A stretch of 64,000 bases of DNA. Origin: Apium graveolens (Eukaryota > Streptophyta > Magnoliopsida > Apiales > Apiaceae). Shown one piece after another: positions 40,641 through 54,500 of the stretch. A program made the translations under genes and the position numbers. The first letter of the stretch is position 1. Every line of letters begins with the position of its first letter. The notes beneath the pieces are model-generated. The model did not search any database. It saw only the letters and a list, made by a program, of their open reading frames with translations, and was not told the DNA's origin. The stretch spans positions 68,292,389-68,356,388 of the forward strand of contig NC_133653.1 of NCBI RefSeq assembly GCF_009905375.1. Direction: 5' to 3'.

Positions 40641-43600
40641 TTTCCAGTTCGTAATCGCTACTCCCTTCCGTTCCTAATATTATACTGGTTATACCTTTGC
40701 TCGTTAGCGTTCTATAACCTTTTAGTAACCACGTCGACCTTAGTATCACGAATGTGTTTCCATTCCGAATACCACCATAACTTTACTACTCCTTTTTCAG
40801 CTGTTTCTATTTTTGAAAGCTTGATCCATCATATAGAAGTAAAAGAATTCATTGAGAGATCACTATGATCATGAACACTTGTTACATTGTATAGTTAGTA
40901 CAGAAGGTGGCCAGCCTTTAGTACTTGACAAGCAATTAAACAATAGTTGGTATCCTACTCGGCTTCTATCACACAGATAGATAGTCATTCGGGAATACCT
41001 CCCCTTCTGGAAGGGTTGTTCTTCTCAGTTTATATGAAATGAAAAGAAGAGAAAAGAACGAATTGAAGAGAATTGTAAATATATATAAAAATATACTGCC
41101 ACAAAATATCTGGCTTGGAATCTACCTCTGAACTATAGAGGTTTGTCATAGGAGAACAAAAAATATATGTATTTATATCAACATCAAGTATTATAGCATC
41201 GTATTTCACATGCCTAAATATTTTCGCTATCCCGTCCATCATTCTATGGACCCATGCTCTTCCTCGAGCTTATACACAATCACCTTTAAAACTCCCTCGA
41301 CATCGAAAATCGAATCTGGGATCTCATTCTATATATCACCGTTACTAGGATTCTATGCTCGCATCGCAACCTTCCTCCTATAGTAATACGACTCTCTATT
41401 GATAAGAGGGAATAAATATTCAATAGGTAGATACTCTACTTAATTAGTCTATCAATGATAACTTATACACTACCACGACCCGATTAGTGGTACTCAATCT
41501 CAACATCCATTCCAATACAACTCTCACGGTTGTAATCAGCTCATTACTCACAGAATCATTGCTGCATTACTATGGTCCACCACTGACCTACTGTAGTCAT
41601 TCATTTTTCATGAAGTCTTAATAGCTAACCATACAGAGTCCATACATCTCGTATCTAATTCTTCTAAGGAGGTAACATGATCACCGTTCATGATTCATGA
41701 AGAACACTCCTGAACTTGACGTACTTTCATGACATGAAGTAGATAAAATTGCAGAAGAGTTTCAGTCAAAGCAACGATAGAAGGTTAATACCATTCTTAC
41801 TCGTATGCCTTAAATAGAAGACTTAACTCAAGGGTTCGTCTAGTCCTTTTTGAAACATGGTCCTGGCTTATCTCAAGATAGTATCTCCTGAGATTGATAG
41901 CCCGCTCATGGCGATTACACGAATTAAACCTTTACCAACTACTATTACGGTTGGGTATTGCACAGTCATCAGAAGGAATGTCAATCTTCCAAACCATAAT
42001 ACAACCTTCATAGCTTTAACCATCATCACTGTATTCCTTTGGCACAAGCGCCTATAATTATCCTCTTACCTTTAATGTGTCGGCCACCTCTTTGGCCTTT
42101 CCTGATAGTAAAATTTCCTTACAATCAATGTCATTTTAACCACCTCCAAATAAATTTTCTACCTCATTTCAATCACAGCTTATGTGAAGATGTTTTCCTT
42201 AAAATCTGATGAGTAAAAAAAAATATCACCATTTTTCCATAAGTTATTGCCTCAGTCTTTAGAGGTTAATCACTGTCACGACTGACTCTCAATCATAATT
42301 AGAACATCTTTTTATCTCAAGTCCTAATTGCCCTGAACAACTTCGACCATTACTAGTTCGATCCATACCTTCTCATGGTTTAACACGTGCCCCACTTGGC
42401 ATCATTATAATTACGTCATATTTCCTTTATCAACATTTCTATTCTTGAGAATTTTGAATATTACCTTTCTAATTGTAAAACCTCTAAGGTTATCCTTGAA
42501 TCGTTCCTCCTGTATTCCCTAGATACAGGGCATATCAAAATACCATATACTAATACTAGAATCATTGTCTATATACTTTTGAAAAAATTTCTCCACTGAT
42601 TCTTTAAAGGTTGTTGTTACCTTAATCCTTTCCAATTCATACTGTCAAAACTCATACTATCCCTATTAAGGGTGAAATGCCAACCTTTATGCATTCCCCT
42701 AGGATTCATTTTAAGTTACCGATGTTCTATCCTTAATTCCACCTTTAAAAGGTACATGCATCCTTCCATGGATAAATCAAGTCATATATCCCTGATAAGG
42801 GTGTCTTATTCAATCATTCCCACCTCGATAGTATATGCCGAATTTCACAATAACATCTGCATTCAAAATGAGGTCAATCAATATGGCCTCCAAAAGATAA
42901 CAACGGTTATCCGCTTTTATTGCCTAGATTGGGTAACGATAACAAGGATGTTCTGGAAGATATTGGTCGTGTTCAATATGAACCTCTTCTTAATAATTCC
43001 TTATTTACTTTTGTTGTTTATCTCAACAGTCACCTCAATGTTGGGATATCTTTCATACATGGCGTCTCCCTTTCTGGGTATCAAGCCACCGGTCTTACAC
43101 TTCACATTCTTAAAGGTCACTTCCTTCATCCAATTTTTCCTAATTTCTTACTTTCTTGTCTCCTCAGTCTATCCGTGTCTCAATATTTATCCTTCGAACT
43201 ATCTCAAGGTTTCCTCAAATCCTCCCAACTTACAGGGGATAAAATATATGTATCTCTTATTCCTTCAACCATCAATTTAACTCATGGTGAATCACCCTCA
43301 TCCTGACGATTACATACTTTTCTATTTCTATTGCTACGAGTCTTTAGGGTTTCCTCATACCCAACTCCTTTATCATTCATCACACTCTACTGCCTTTATA
43401 TTCCTTTCCACTTCAGTTTCTTTTTATTTTCCTTTCTCTTATCATTATTTCATGAACTAACACAACATAAGTATTGATTTCAAACATCCCGTCATTCTGG
43501 ATTCGTGTCCTCAGAACGAATCTTGACAACTTTTACAACTTAGATTCATGATTCATCATACTCGTCTGCCTTTGTTCTGGCTCTAAAGCTTTTACACTAT

Positions 43601-44439
43601 CTCCATAACCTTGGGAAGTACTTTCTTGAAAACAATTGACTGAACTTAAATCAGTTTATTCTAACCTCTGGCTTCGTGCCTTCCTTGGCCTTTCACCAGC
43701 GGGTGGTCTCTCTCTTAGGAGGGTTAGTGACAAAAACAGTCTTTTATGATTCGTCAATCATTTAGAATCTCAATTGATTCCTCTATTTCCTTTAGCCAGG
43801 ATTTTGCCTCGACTGGGTCAGCTTGTTCCTTGGAACTCTGAGAGCTTAGCAACTTAAAGGTCCTGAAAGAATTTCCCACTACATTGCTTCCTCAAGGTGG
43901 TGGTTGGGAATAAAGTATAAGTTCTGTTTAGACAGGTCCATGAATTTCCGTATAGGAGTACCGTCTCGGGTCTCCTTATCTCGCTCGACTTCTGTTTTCT
44001 TAGTCTAAACGTGCCCTCATCCTCCCCATAATCGGCGTCATCCTTCATGTTTTAAATCCTCATTTTCCACTCCATTATGTTATGGGTTCCTTCTATCTTG
44101 ATGGCGACCTCCCTGACTATCACGTTCAGAGCTTGCTCTAAATCTTATTCCTCAAACTAGCTTTCATCTAAGATTTCATCTTTAAGCTCTTGAACATTTG
44201 GAACTCAAATTCTGTAGGAATACCTCATTATTCCCTTATCATTTTTCTCGATATTAATCTTTTATCTAATTGTTGGCTCTCTGCCTTCATTCATCACTTT
44301 TTCTGGCACAATATGTTCTTTTTCCGATAATTTGGACTGTATTGCAATCTCAAATAGCTTTTCGGTACCGGCTCCGGTTACCTTCACTTCTATTTCCATT
44401 TTTTTCAAAATCTCTTATAAATTCTCCCAAAGACATTAT
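40641..44439 (-). other. Heavily decayed interior of element E
   Basis: 3.8 kb in which I recognise no continuous domain. It should correspond to integrase and linker sequence by position. ORFs of up to 200 codons on the + strand (for example 42672-43280) are antisense readings without recognisable homology. A short block (40845-41045) is shared with the interior of element F and contains a hairpin (41002-41015). Confidence 0.5.
41002..41015 (-). other. Hairpin shared by E and F interiors (E copy)
   Basis: CCCTT-CTGG-AAGGG followed by TTGTTCTTCTCAGT. The F copy at 51026-51039 is CCCTA-TAGT-TAGGG followed by TTGTTCATCTCAGT. The fifth base pair changes from T-A to A-T and stays paired. Confidence 0.4.
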
Positions 44440-44990
44440 CATCTTGAGTCTCTCCTTTTTACTAAGGGTATCAGCCACCACATTGGCTTTCCCCGAATGA
44501 TGAAGAATCTCCCACTCATAATTATTGATTAGCTCTAACCGCCTCCTCTGGCGTATGTTGAGCTCTTTCTACGGGAAAATGTACTAGAGTACTTATGGCT
44601 TAGGTAAATCTCGCACTTCTCTCCATACAAGTAGTGCCTCCAATATTTAGGGCAAAACTATTGCCACGAGCCCAAGCTCATGGGTGGGGATATCAATTTT
44701 ATATTCCCTTAATTGTCTTAACGCGTACGCGATTACCTTGTTGTGCTGTATAAGAAGCACCCTAATTCCTTATGCGAAGCGTCACTACAAATCACAAAAT
44801 CTCCTTTCCCATCCGGCAAGCCAACATGGGAGCCGTCACCAACCTTTGCTTCAGTTCTTGAAAGCTGTTCTCACATTTCTCTGTCCATTCAAACTTCTCA
44901 GTCTTACGAGTAAGCCGCGTTAAAGGGCTACTATCTTTACAAACTTGAACGAACCTCCGGTAGTGACCGACCAATCCTACCTCTGGTAGT
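44440..44990 (-). pseudogene. RT end and RNase H of element E, degenerate
   Basis: The - strand shows VGHYRRFV, SPLTRLTRKTEKFEWTEKC and FQELKQRLVTAPML (44792-44974), the conserved Gypsy RT-RNase H connection. A CSDASHKELGC-like RNase H start and a NVVADTLSKKERLK end follow near 44470. It is interrupted by several stops. Confidence 0.75.
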
Positions 44991-45026
44991 CGACCTAACC
45001 ATGGTCATCAATTCATCAGTGGTCCT

Positions 45027-45158
45027 TTATTCATTCTTGTCAGGATCCTCCACGGGATTCTTCTCAGCAACAATCCCTTCTAGGACAACATCCTCAACCG
45101 CTACATCCTCAATATGAACATCATCCGGTCCCGCGTTAGGACGCTCTATCGGATCCAT
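45027..45158 (-). pseudogene. N-terminal Gag remnant of element E
   Basis: 43 codons from an ATG at 45158 (MDPIERPNAGPDD ... DPDKNE) followed at once by sequence homologous to late RT. The rest of Gag, protease and most of RT, at least 2 kb, has been lost by internal deletion. It lies 245 bp after the primer site, the right place for a Gag start. Confidence 0.5.
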
Positions 45159-45403
45159 AATCTGATCTCCAATAAGTAATAAAACATCATCGCGTTGTTG
45201 CTCCTCAACCTCAGGGTTCGGAGTCCCGCTACCATATACGATAACGAACTACGCTTCTATCACGATATTTATAAGGGTTCCCATAAGGGTTTTAACTGTC
45301 AGTACTACGTTAGGTAGTCCGACTATGAACTTGGCAAGAGTTCTTATTATCTTAGTGAACTTATTATCTTAACGTCACATCATCTCTTAGGTTTATAACG
45401 CTT

Positions 45404-45416
45404 AGCTCTGATACCA
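45404..45416 (-). other. Primer binding site (initiator Met tRNA), element E
   Basis: TGGTATCAGAGCT on the - strand, 4 bp inside the 5' LTR. Confidence 0.88.
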
Positions 45417-45420
45417 CTTC

Positions 45421-46372
45421 TGTAACAACCCCAGATCCGGGGTCAGGGATCCGGGTCGTCATGGTCTTTCTTTCCACAATATCACTTCACTTAATTAATA
45501 ATAAATAACCCTATGCTGTGACCCCACACTAACACACACCACAACCCGTTATAGTCTCAGAGATGAAATTGAAATAAGTACAAGTCCTTGAATCCACAAT
45601 TAAAAGTTATTACAACCCAAAATGATTACTTGATAAATTTACAGTTAATTGCCATTATCTGCCACAAGTTATAATTATACATAATTTGATTCTCAAAAGT
45701 AGAATGCCTGATCTACCAATAGATCTACCTCTGCAGCTATAGCAGCTACAACATCAACGGGAAGACGCGGGACGCTTCCCACGCGCTTGCGCTGGGTCTG
45801 CTGGAGTCTGGCCATCTTTCCTAACTGTTGTTGTGTGATGAAGAAATAAAGCAAGAGTGAGCCTTACAGCTCGCAAGATAATATATAGTGATAACAATAA
45901 TACAAGTATCTAAATGGATACTTACTAGAATTCTTTATCATGAGTAAGGTAATTACTTACTGGGTATAAGTTTTAAAAGAAGATGAAGTTACTAATTACT
46001 TCACTATACTTATACCATTTTTAGAAATCTACTTGAACTACTACTATTCAAAGTATAATAAGATTCACGAGGTCATCCCATAGATGAGACCACAAATAAA
46101 ACTTGAAAATATTTGATCTTTGAAATATTTTGAAAAGAAATGAAGTTACGAGATACTTCATTCAATGGATACACCAATAAAACTGTTTGACCCTGTCAAT
46201 GCTTCGGCAACCACCCATTAGTAGCCTTTCGATCGAAATGCTACGGGTAGTGTTGCAGAATTATCCAAATGGATGATGAACTCATTACGGGAGTTTGCCG
46301 CACCAGGAAGACCACTTACGATGATCAGTCGTAGTAGTACAACCCCACCATTTTCTACATGTAGAGGAGAAC
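45421..46372 (-). repeat. 5' LTR of element E, left part
   Basis: Matches 35788-36738 closely (about 2 % differences) and stops at the insertion of F. The rest resumes at 55564. Confidence 0.92.
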
Positions 46373-49300
46373 TGTAACGCCCCCAAATCCGGGGTCAGGG
46401 GATTTGGTCGTCACGATGAAACCTCAATCCAAAATAACCTGTTAAATCAAATAATAAATTCCAGCAGAAGATATTTATCATAAATGACCCCAAACTAATC
46501 CAAGATCTTTTAAGGTTACAGTTCTAGAAACAAGAATTCCAAATTCCACAAATAAATTTTTCACTTTCTTTTAAATCTCTTTTCAATAAATTCCAACTCA
46601 AAACTAAACCCACTAGTATAACTTCGAAATGAAGTATACTAGGCCCAAATAAAATATACAACTATATATAATATAATATAAACAACTTTACATAATAAAA
46701 CTTACACTAGTCCGCAAACCCTGGACCAACCACCTTCCAAGAGCTTCTTCTTGCTTCCTCGAATTATGCGGCTAAACAGCAAACTAATCCTCACTGGAGG
46801 TTAAATTTAAAAATAGGCAAGTATGAGCGAAAGAAATGCTCAGCAAGATCATTATGACATATATGGGGTCATTTTGATATAAAACCTACATCTGCATTAG
46901 AGCAGAACATTTAAAATCATAGTTGCTGAATCATAAAATTTTAGTTGAGGAATCCCAGATTTAATTCCTTAATTGTATTCAAAACCAATTTGATATTTTT
47001 GAGCGAGATGCTTCAACAATACTTTGAATTTTGACGAGAATAAAACTCGTAAAATAGTGTTTACGGAAATATCGTAAACCACAATAATAAGAAGCAGTGA
47101 TTATGGATTGAATCATAAACTTTATTCAAAACCGAACTCTTGAAATTAATACTTATTTTGTTGTCATATCAAATTAGATATCAATACGAACTTTGATGCG
47201 CACAACACCCATACTGAAGTCAACATCAATCATCTATACTAATACCACATTTGATATTTAACAACAACGTAAGTATCAGCATAAATCAGAATATGAATCA
47301 AAACTGCATTTCACAATTATTCCAAAACAGAAACAGTTGATAAATCATTTATTCTATGAATATCAAAAACAATATGACAATTTAGATTAGGATCATCCTC
47401 CGACGGACGTACTATCACATGCTGATCAGCCCGTGTGATAGCACAAGGTCATGATTCGTAGAAACGTGACCCCAAAATCACTAGTACTCAAATAAAAGGC
47501 AATACTTGCCTGTGGCAAAATGGTGTCATAATATTTCATATGGCACTTAGAAATAGCCCTCCGCTGGACCGTCCGTCCCGGTCACTTACGCAATTATGAT
47601 CCAATCTTAAAACCTTTTATTGAAATGGGGTCATAATAATCGACACCCGAAATAATTTTATTCCCCCAATTCTTGGGCAGGAATATTCGCAATCAAATCA
47701 CTTTCTCAAAATCCAAAACAATTTTAAATCCGATAATCGGATAAGTAAAATCACTTGACTATTCTGAACATAGAATAACAGATAAGTATTTGCATAAACA
47801 GAATTATTTAATTCAGCGATATGTAAAGCATTTATCTATTCTAAACTGAGAATAGGGAAAACAATACTTGCATCAAAAGATTTAAAATAAATATCACTTG
47901 AACAATAAGTGATGATAGGGATACTTGCATAATATGATTTGAAATAAACATCACTTGAACGATAAGTGAAGTCAGGGGTACTTGCCTTTGGGTTTTTAGC
48001 AGTTAGTCACACTCGCAAAGACGCATTTATTCTGACATTCTGTCTCAAGACATCACCGTCTTTATTCAACTAATCATTTGGTCTGCTGCTCATGCAGTGC
48101 TACAACCCAAGATTCCATACTATTCAACTCTACTCTTCACCCATTCCATCTGGTCCTGATTGACTTGAGAGATCCACATCTATAATTAAAATATAGAACT
48201 TTAATCGTCTAAACGATAATCACTCGACGAACTACGCGTCAAAAGCCTATCGTCTACCCATACGATAGCCCACACATAAAGAAGATAGTCAAACACAAGA
48301 CTCTTGACCCACGTACACACATAATTCACATAGCACATAAGCACATAACTCATGTATCACATAATTCATATAACACAGGACTCGGTTCATCAGAAGGGTC
48401 GACTCGGTACGTTTAAAACGGAAATCGGGTCAAAATATGATTTATCGATAAATAATTGACTCAGATTTGTAAAACAAGCGACCTTTCGTAACAAAATGAT
48501 TTGGGTCTCAAAAGTATTTTTAATGAAAACGGAATATTTTTCTGAGTTTGTACGCGTTCGTTTCGTATTAAACGGACGAGCGGTTTATTTATTATGAATA
48601 AAATAAGAATACATCAATTAATAATAATATTAATTGATTTTTAAATACCAAAATATAATTTAAAAGCTCAAAATAAATCATTATTTAGGAAAAATCAGAA
48701 TTAAAAATAATTTTTTTTTTCAGATTTTTTGAAAATAATAAAAGAAAATAATTTTTGGAATTTTAAACAATTCAGAAAATAATTTTCAGAATTTAAAATA
48801 ATAAATAAATGATTTTTAGGATTTTAGAAATGAATTTTGAATTAAACAAAATAAAATAAACAGAAACAAATTTAAGTTTTTGGGGTTGGGATTTTGAAGA
48901 TCAAAGGGTGGCTGTGGGGGTAAGGGACGACCGGAGTTCAGGATGAACTCGGCCGGAATCTGGGGAATGTGGCCAGAAACCGGCGAGTTTTACCCGGTTC
49001 CGACGAACCCCAAAACCCACCAAACACACACGGTTTAGTACCGATTTTAACAGGAAATCAATCGTTATATCTCCAGAAATCCAGAAAACTGTATAACACT
49101 AACATACGATCATTAAAACACAGAAACCGATCAAAACCAGCCACTTCTTCCATTAACGCCGACGAACTCCGGCCACAACTAAAATCCTCCGTTTCTGAAC
49201 CAAATTCGATGATTTAAATCCCAAATTAACGTTTAAACTATCTATAATCTATTCAAGGCATCAAGGACAATCAAAAACTCAAGATTAAACTGAAAATTCG

Positions 49301-50333
49301 AACTAAAAAAATCAAAAATATAAAACTCGACTGTATCATTCCCGAATTCAAACACTACAATTTTATACGTAATTCGACTAGAAATCATCATATAAAACTA
49401 CTTATAACATCAAAACAATCAAACAATCATCAGAATTCAAAACCCCAATTTCGAATCATGAACCCTAAAAATGAATTCACAGAATATCCAACCTTAAATT
49501 ATGATTTTTATACCAAAAGATCGGCCTCTTCAAGGGCTTCAAATCGGTTATTCGAGCATCAAGATTGGATTAGTAAAACTCTCAAAATCACTGGATTTGT
49601 GTTGAGAACAAAATTAAACCCCCACTTATGTTCATCCAACTTTTGTTTTTAATGAATTAAAAATGAAATAAAATAAACAATTTAGGCTATTTATAATTAT
49701 GGAATATTGGATCGTTCTGGATCGTTAAATTAGTTGCTTAGCCGCTAAGTAACTATAAAAACGATACAATTCAATACCAGAATTGGATAATTATCAAAAC
49801 CAAGCTTTTTATAAAACACTATATACGAAAATAACGTAAAAATATCCCGTCTCTCGAGAATACGGGTTTTATTAATTTATCGAAATGGTTATCGTATCGA
49901 AAATATTGTGTCGGGCCACGCACGGGTCAAACCGTAATCCGGATCGAAAAAGTCAAAACACGGAAAATGTCCGGAATTACCAGATTAGGTTAGGAAGGAG
50001 TTTTCGGAAGAGTTTCGGGTTGTAAAAACGTAAAAACGGTTGAAGTCGGATGATTCCCGGCTTTATAAAATAATTTTGGTAATTATTCAGAACATAATTA
50101 ATAATTCATAAATTAATATAAAATCATCTAACAGTCCAAAAATTACCAGAAAAATATCACAATTATCTATATTTTATTCTGGACATATAAAAATTCAAAT
50201 ACTCAAATAATATCACATCTAAACACCCAAACATCAATTCCACTTATCAGATAATTCACCAAAATTCACATAAAATCACATAAATAATTCCAATTAATTA
50301 TAATAATAATATTTGAAAATATGGGATATTACA
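46373..50333 (-). repeat. 3' LTR of element F (3961 bp)
   Basis: On the + strand starts TGTAACGCCCCCAAATCC and ends GGGATATTACA. The ORFs at 48969-49217 and 49458-49652 recur in the other LTR and are not supported as genes. Confidence 0.93.
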
Positions 50334-51593
50334 ATCTACCCTCCTTATAAGGATTCCGTCCTCGGAATCAGCAGAAGAAAGCACTAAGGGTTTTCTAACC
50401 AACTTTCCATTCCCAAATAATTCCAGTTTTCCATAATCTCAAATAAATCTTCTATTCGTTGTATGATAAAACTTTTATAGGAGCTTTACCGTGCACCACT
50501 GTTCCATTCACCTCTTTTGACCAATTCCTCAATAGAATCGCTTACTGATTGCGAGAAAGAAGAATAGAGAGAAAGATAGAGGGAAGAAAAGAAAGAGAAA
50601 GATAGAGAAATAAAGAAACAGAATGACTTCGTTATACACCCCTGATATTTTAATCGCATTGCAATCCACTGTTGCTCTTGATAATCCCATCACATAACCC
50701 TGCTTTGACTTGACCAGGATAACTCAGCTTAACTTGATTGGCATACCTTCGAATGTTTGGGATGACAAAATCATGGAATTTCAAAAAGAAAAGAATTTGA
50801 TATCATATCAGATGTCTCATCATTGTGGGTACCAAAGTCTGAATTTATGAGAAAGTGTTGTTGAAATGAAAGAATAACTGAGAGATCAATAAGATCAAGT
50901 AAACTTAGTATTGCGTGTCCAAATTAAGACACTACTAAAGGTTGTTAACCTTCATGTATTCACAACACACACCAGTGATGGCGTCCCATCCAACTCCTAT
51001 CACACAGACAGGTATACCTTGTGTCCCCTATAGTTAGGGTTGTTCATCTCAGTCAGAATAAAAGAATATAAATGAATTCAAAATCAAATGAATAGAACTG
51101 ATAAGATTTCAAAGATGATATTTCTGAAGGAAATGAAGTTCAGAGAACAAAATTCTGGCACAAAATAAATAAACGGGTGTTAGGGAATATCCTCTAACAA
51201 TTATTTCTTTTTGAAAGATGACAAAAGAAATTATAAAAAAAATAGAAGGTATTGCCAAAGTCTTAATATTTATCTTCAATTTGAACTCTCCAGTTGACTC
51301 GCCATCTGATTCTAGACGCTTTTTCATGTTCCAAGGATATCGATAATCTTCATCGTCGTCAAAACGTAGTAGCCTCGAAAGGTTCCACAATAGAAGTTTT
51401 GCAACTGCCAGGAGTTCCATCCAGCTCAGCACAACCATCTCAAACGAATACGCCTTATCTTAACTTACTCGTTGATACTATATCCAATAGTCCAACAGGA
51501 ACTCGATATGAGCTCAAACGTCCTCACATAGCTATACACACTCCTACACACTCTCGTTTCTAGTTTACTATAACCTCAGCTCTGATACCAACC
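50334..51593 (-). other. Interior of element F (1260 bp, non-coding)
   Basis: The - strand has the primer site (51578-51590), no long ORF with recognisable homology, the segment shared with E (about 50875-51060) including the hairpin CCCTA-TAGT-TAGGG (51026-51039), a purine-rich GAAAGA-type stretch (50555-50620) and the polypurine tract. A 109-codon - strand ORF (51109-51438) has no recognisable domain; I do not call it a gene. Confidence 0.7.
51578..51590 (-). other. Primer binding site (initiator Met tRNA), element F
   Basis: TGGTATCAGAGCT on the - strand, 3 bp inside the 5' LTR. Confidence 0.88.
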
Positions 51594-54500
51594 TGTAACG
51601 CCCCCAAATCCGGGGTCAGGGGATTTGGTCGTCACGATGAAACCTCAATCCAAAATAACCTGTTAAATCAAATAATAAATGCCAGCGGAAGATATTTATC
51701 ATAAATGACCCCAAACTAATCCAAGATCTTTTAAGGTTACAGTTCTAGAAACAAGAATTCCAAATTCCACAAATAAATTTTTCACTTTCTTTTAAATCTC
51801 TTTTCAATAAATTCCAACTCAAAACTAAACCCACTAGTATAACTTCGAAATGAAGTATACTAGGCCCAAATAAAATATACAACTATATATAATATAATAT
51901 AAACAACTTTACATAATAAAACTTACACTAGTCCGCAAACCCTGGACCAACCACCTTCCAAGAGCTTCTTCTTGCTTCCTCGAATTATGCGGCTAAACAG
52001 CAAGCTAATCCTCACTGGAGGTTAAATTTAAAAATAGGCAAGTATGAGCGAAAGAAATGCTCAGCAAGATCATTATGACATATATGGGGTCATTTTGATA
52101 TAAAACCTACATCTGCATTAGAGCAGAACATTTAAAATCATAGTTGCTGAATCATAAAATTTTAGTTGAGGAATCCCAGATTTAATTCCTTAATTGTATT
52201 CAAAACCAATTTGATATTTTTGAGCGAGATGCTTCAACAATACTTTGAATTTTGACGAGAATAAAACTCGTAAAACAGTGTTTACGGAAATATCGTAAAC
52301 CACAATAATAAGAAGCAGTGATTATGGATTGAATCATAAACTTTATTCAAAACCGAACTCTTGAAATTAATACTTATTTTGTTGTCATATCAAATTAGAT
52401 ATCAATACGAACTTTGATGCGCACAACACCCATACTGAAGTCAACATCAATCATCTATACTAATACCACCTTTGATATTTAACAACAACGTAAGTATCAG
52501 CATAAATCAGAATATGAATCAAAACTGCATTTCACAATTATTCCAAAACAGAAACAGTTGATAAATCATTTATTCTATGAATATCAAAAACAATATGACA
52601 ATTTAGATTAGGATCATCCTCCGACGGACGTACTATCACATGCTGATCAGCCCGTGTGATAGCACAAGGTCATGATTCGTAGAAACGTGACCCCAAAATC
52701 ACTAGTACTCAAATAAAAGGCAATACTTGCTTGTGGCAAAATGGTGTCATAATATTTCATATGGCACTTAGAAATAGCCCTCCGCTGGACCGTCCGTCCC
52801 GGTCACTTACGCAATTATGATCCAATCTTAAAACCTTTTATTGAAATGGGGTCATAATAATCGACACCCGAAATAATTTTATTCCCCCAATTCTTGGGCA
52901 GGAATATTCGCAATCAAATCACTTTCTCAAAATCCAAAACAATTTTAAATCCGATAATCGGATAAGTAAAATCACTTGACTATTCTGAACATAGAATAAC
53001 AGATAAGTATTTGCATAAACAGAATTATTTAATTCAGCGATATGTAAAGCATTTATCTATTCTAAACTGAGAATAGGGAAAACAATACTTGCATCAAAAG
53101 ATTTAAAATAAATATCACTTGAACAATAAGTGATGATAGGGATACTTGCATAATATGATTTGAAATAAACATCACTTGAACGATAAGTGAAGTCAGGGGT
53201 ACTTGCCTTTGGGTTTTTAGCAGTTAGTCACACTCGCAAAGACGCATTTATTCTGACATTCTGTCTCAAGACATCACCGTCTTTATTCAACTAATCATTT
53301 GGTCTGCTGCTCATGCAGTGCTACAACCCAAGATTCCATACTATTCAACTCTACTCTTCACCCATTCCATCTGGTCCTGATTGACTTGAGAGATCCACAT
53401 CTATAATTAAAATATAGAACTTTAATCGTCTAAACGATAATCACTCGACGAACTACGCGTCAAAAGCCTATCGTCTACCCATACGATAGCCCACACATAA
53501 AGAAGATAGTCAAACACAAGACTCTTGACCCACGTACACACATAATTCACATAGCACATAAGCACATAACTCATGTATCACATAATTCATATAACACAGG
53601 ACTCGGTTCATCAGAAGGGTCGACTCGGTACGTTTAAAACGGAAATCGGGTCAAAATATGATTTATCGATAAATAATTGACTCAGAATGATTTGTAAAAC
53701 AAGCGACCTTTCGTAACAAAATGATTTGGGTCTCAAAAGTATTTTTAATGAAAACGGAATATTTTTCTGAGTTTGTACGCGTTCGTTTCGTATTAAACGG
53801 ACGAGCGGTTTATTTATTATGAATAAAATAAGAATACATCAATTAATAATAATATTAATTGATTTTTAAATACCAAAATATAATTTAAAAGCTCAAAATA
53901 AATCATTATTTAGGAAAAATCAGAATTAAAAATAATTTTTTTTTTCAGATTTTTTGAAAATAATAAAAGAAAATAATTTTTGGAATTTTAAACAATTCAG
54001 AAAATAATTTTCAGAATTTAAAATAATAAATAAATGATTTTTAGGATTTTAGAAATGAATTTTGAATTAAACAAAATAAAATAAACAGAAACAAATTTAA
54101 GTTTTTGGGGTTGGGATTTTGAAGATCAAAGGGTGGCTGTGGGGGTAAGGGACGACCGGAGTTCAGGATGAACTCGGCCGGAATCTGGGGAATGTGCCCA
54201 GAAACCGCCGAGTTTTACCCGGTTCCGACGAACCCCAAAACCCACCAAACACACACGGTTTAGTACCGATTTTAACAGGAAATCAATCGTTATATCTCCA
54301 GAAATCCAGAAAACTGTATAACACTAACACACGATCATTAAAACACAGAAACCGATCAAAACCAGCCACTTCTTCCATTAACGCCGACGAACTCCGGCCA
54401 CAACTAAAATCCTCCGTTTCTGAACCAAATTCGATGATTTAAATCCCAAATTAACGTTTAAACTATCTATAATCTATTCAAGGCATCAAGGACAATCAAA

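Noticed and set aside
42672..43280. 202-codon ORF on the + strand
   Set aside because: Antisense to the decayed interior of element E, low complexity and no recognisable domain.
48969..49652. Two ORFs (82 and 64 codons) conserved at 48969-49652 and 54194-54877
   Set aside because: Both are inside the two LTRs of element F, which are recent copies of each other, so conservation says nothing about coding. No domain recognised.
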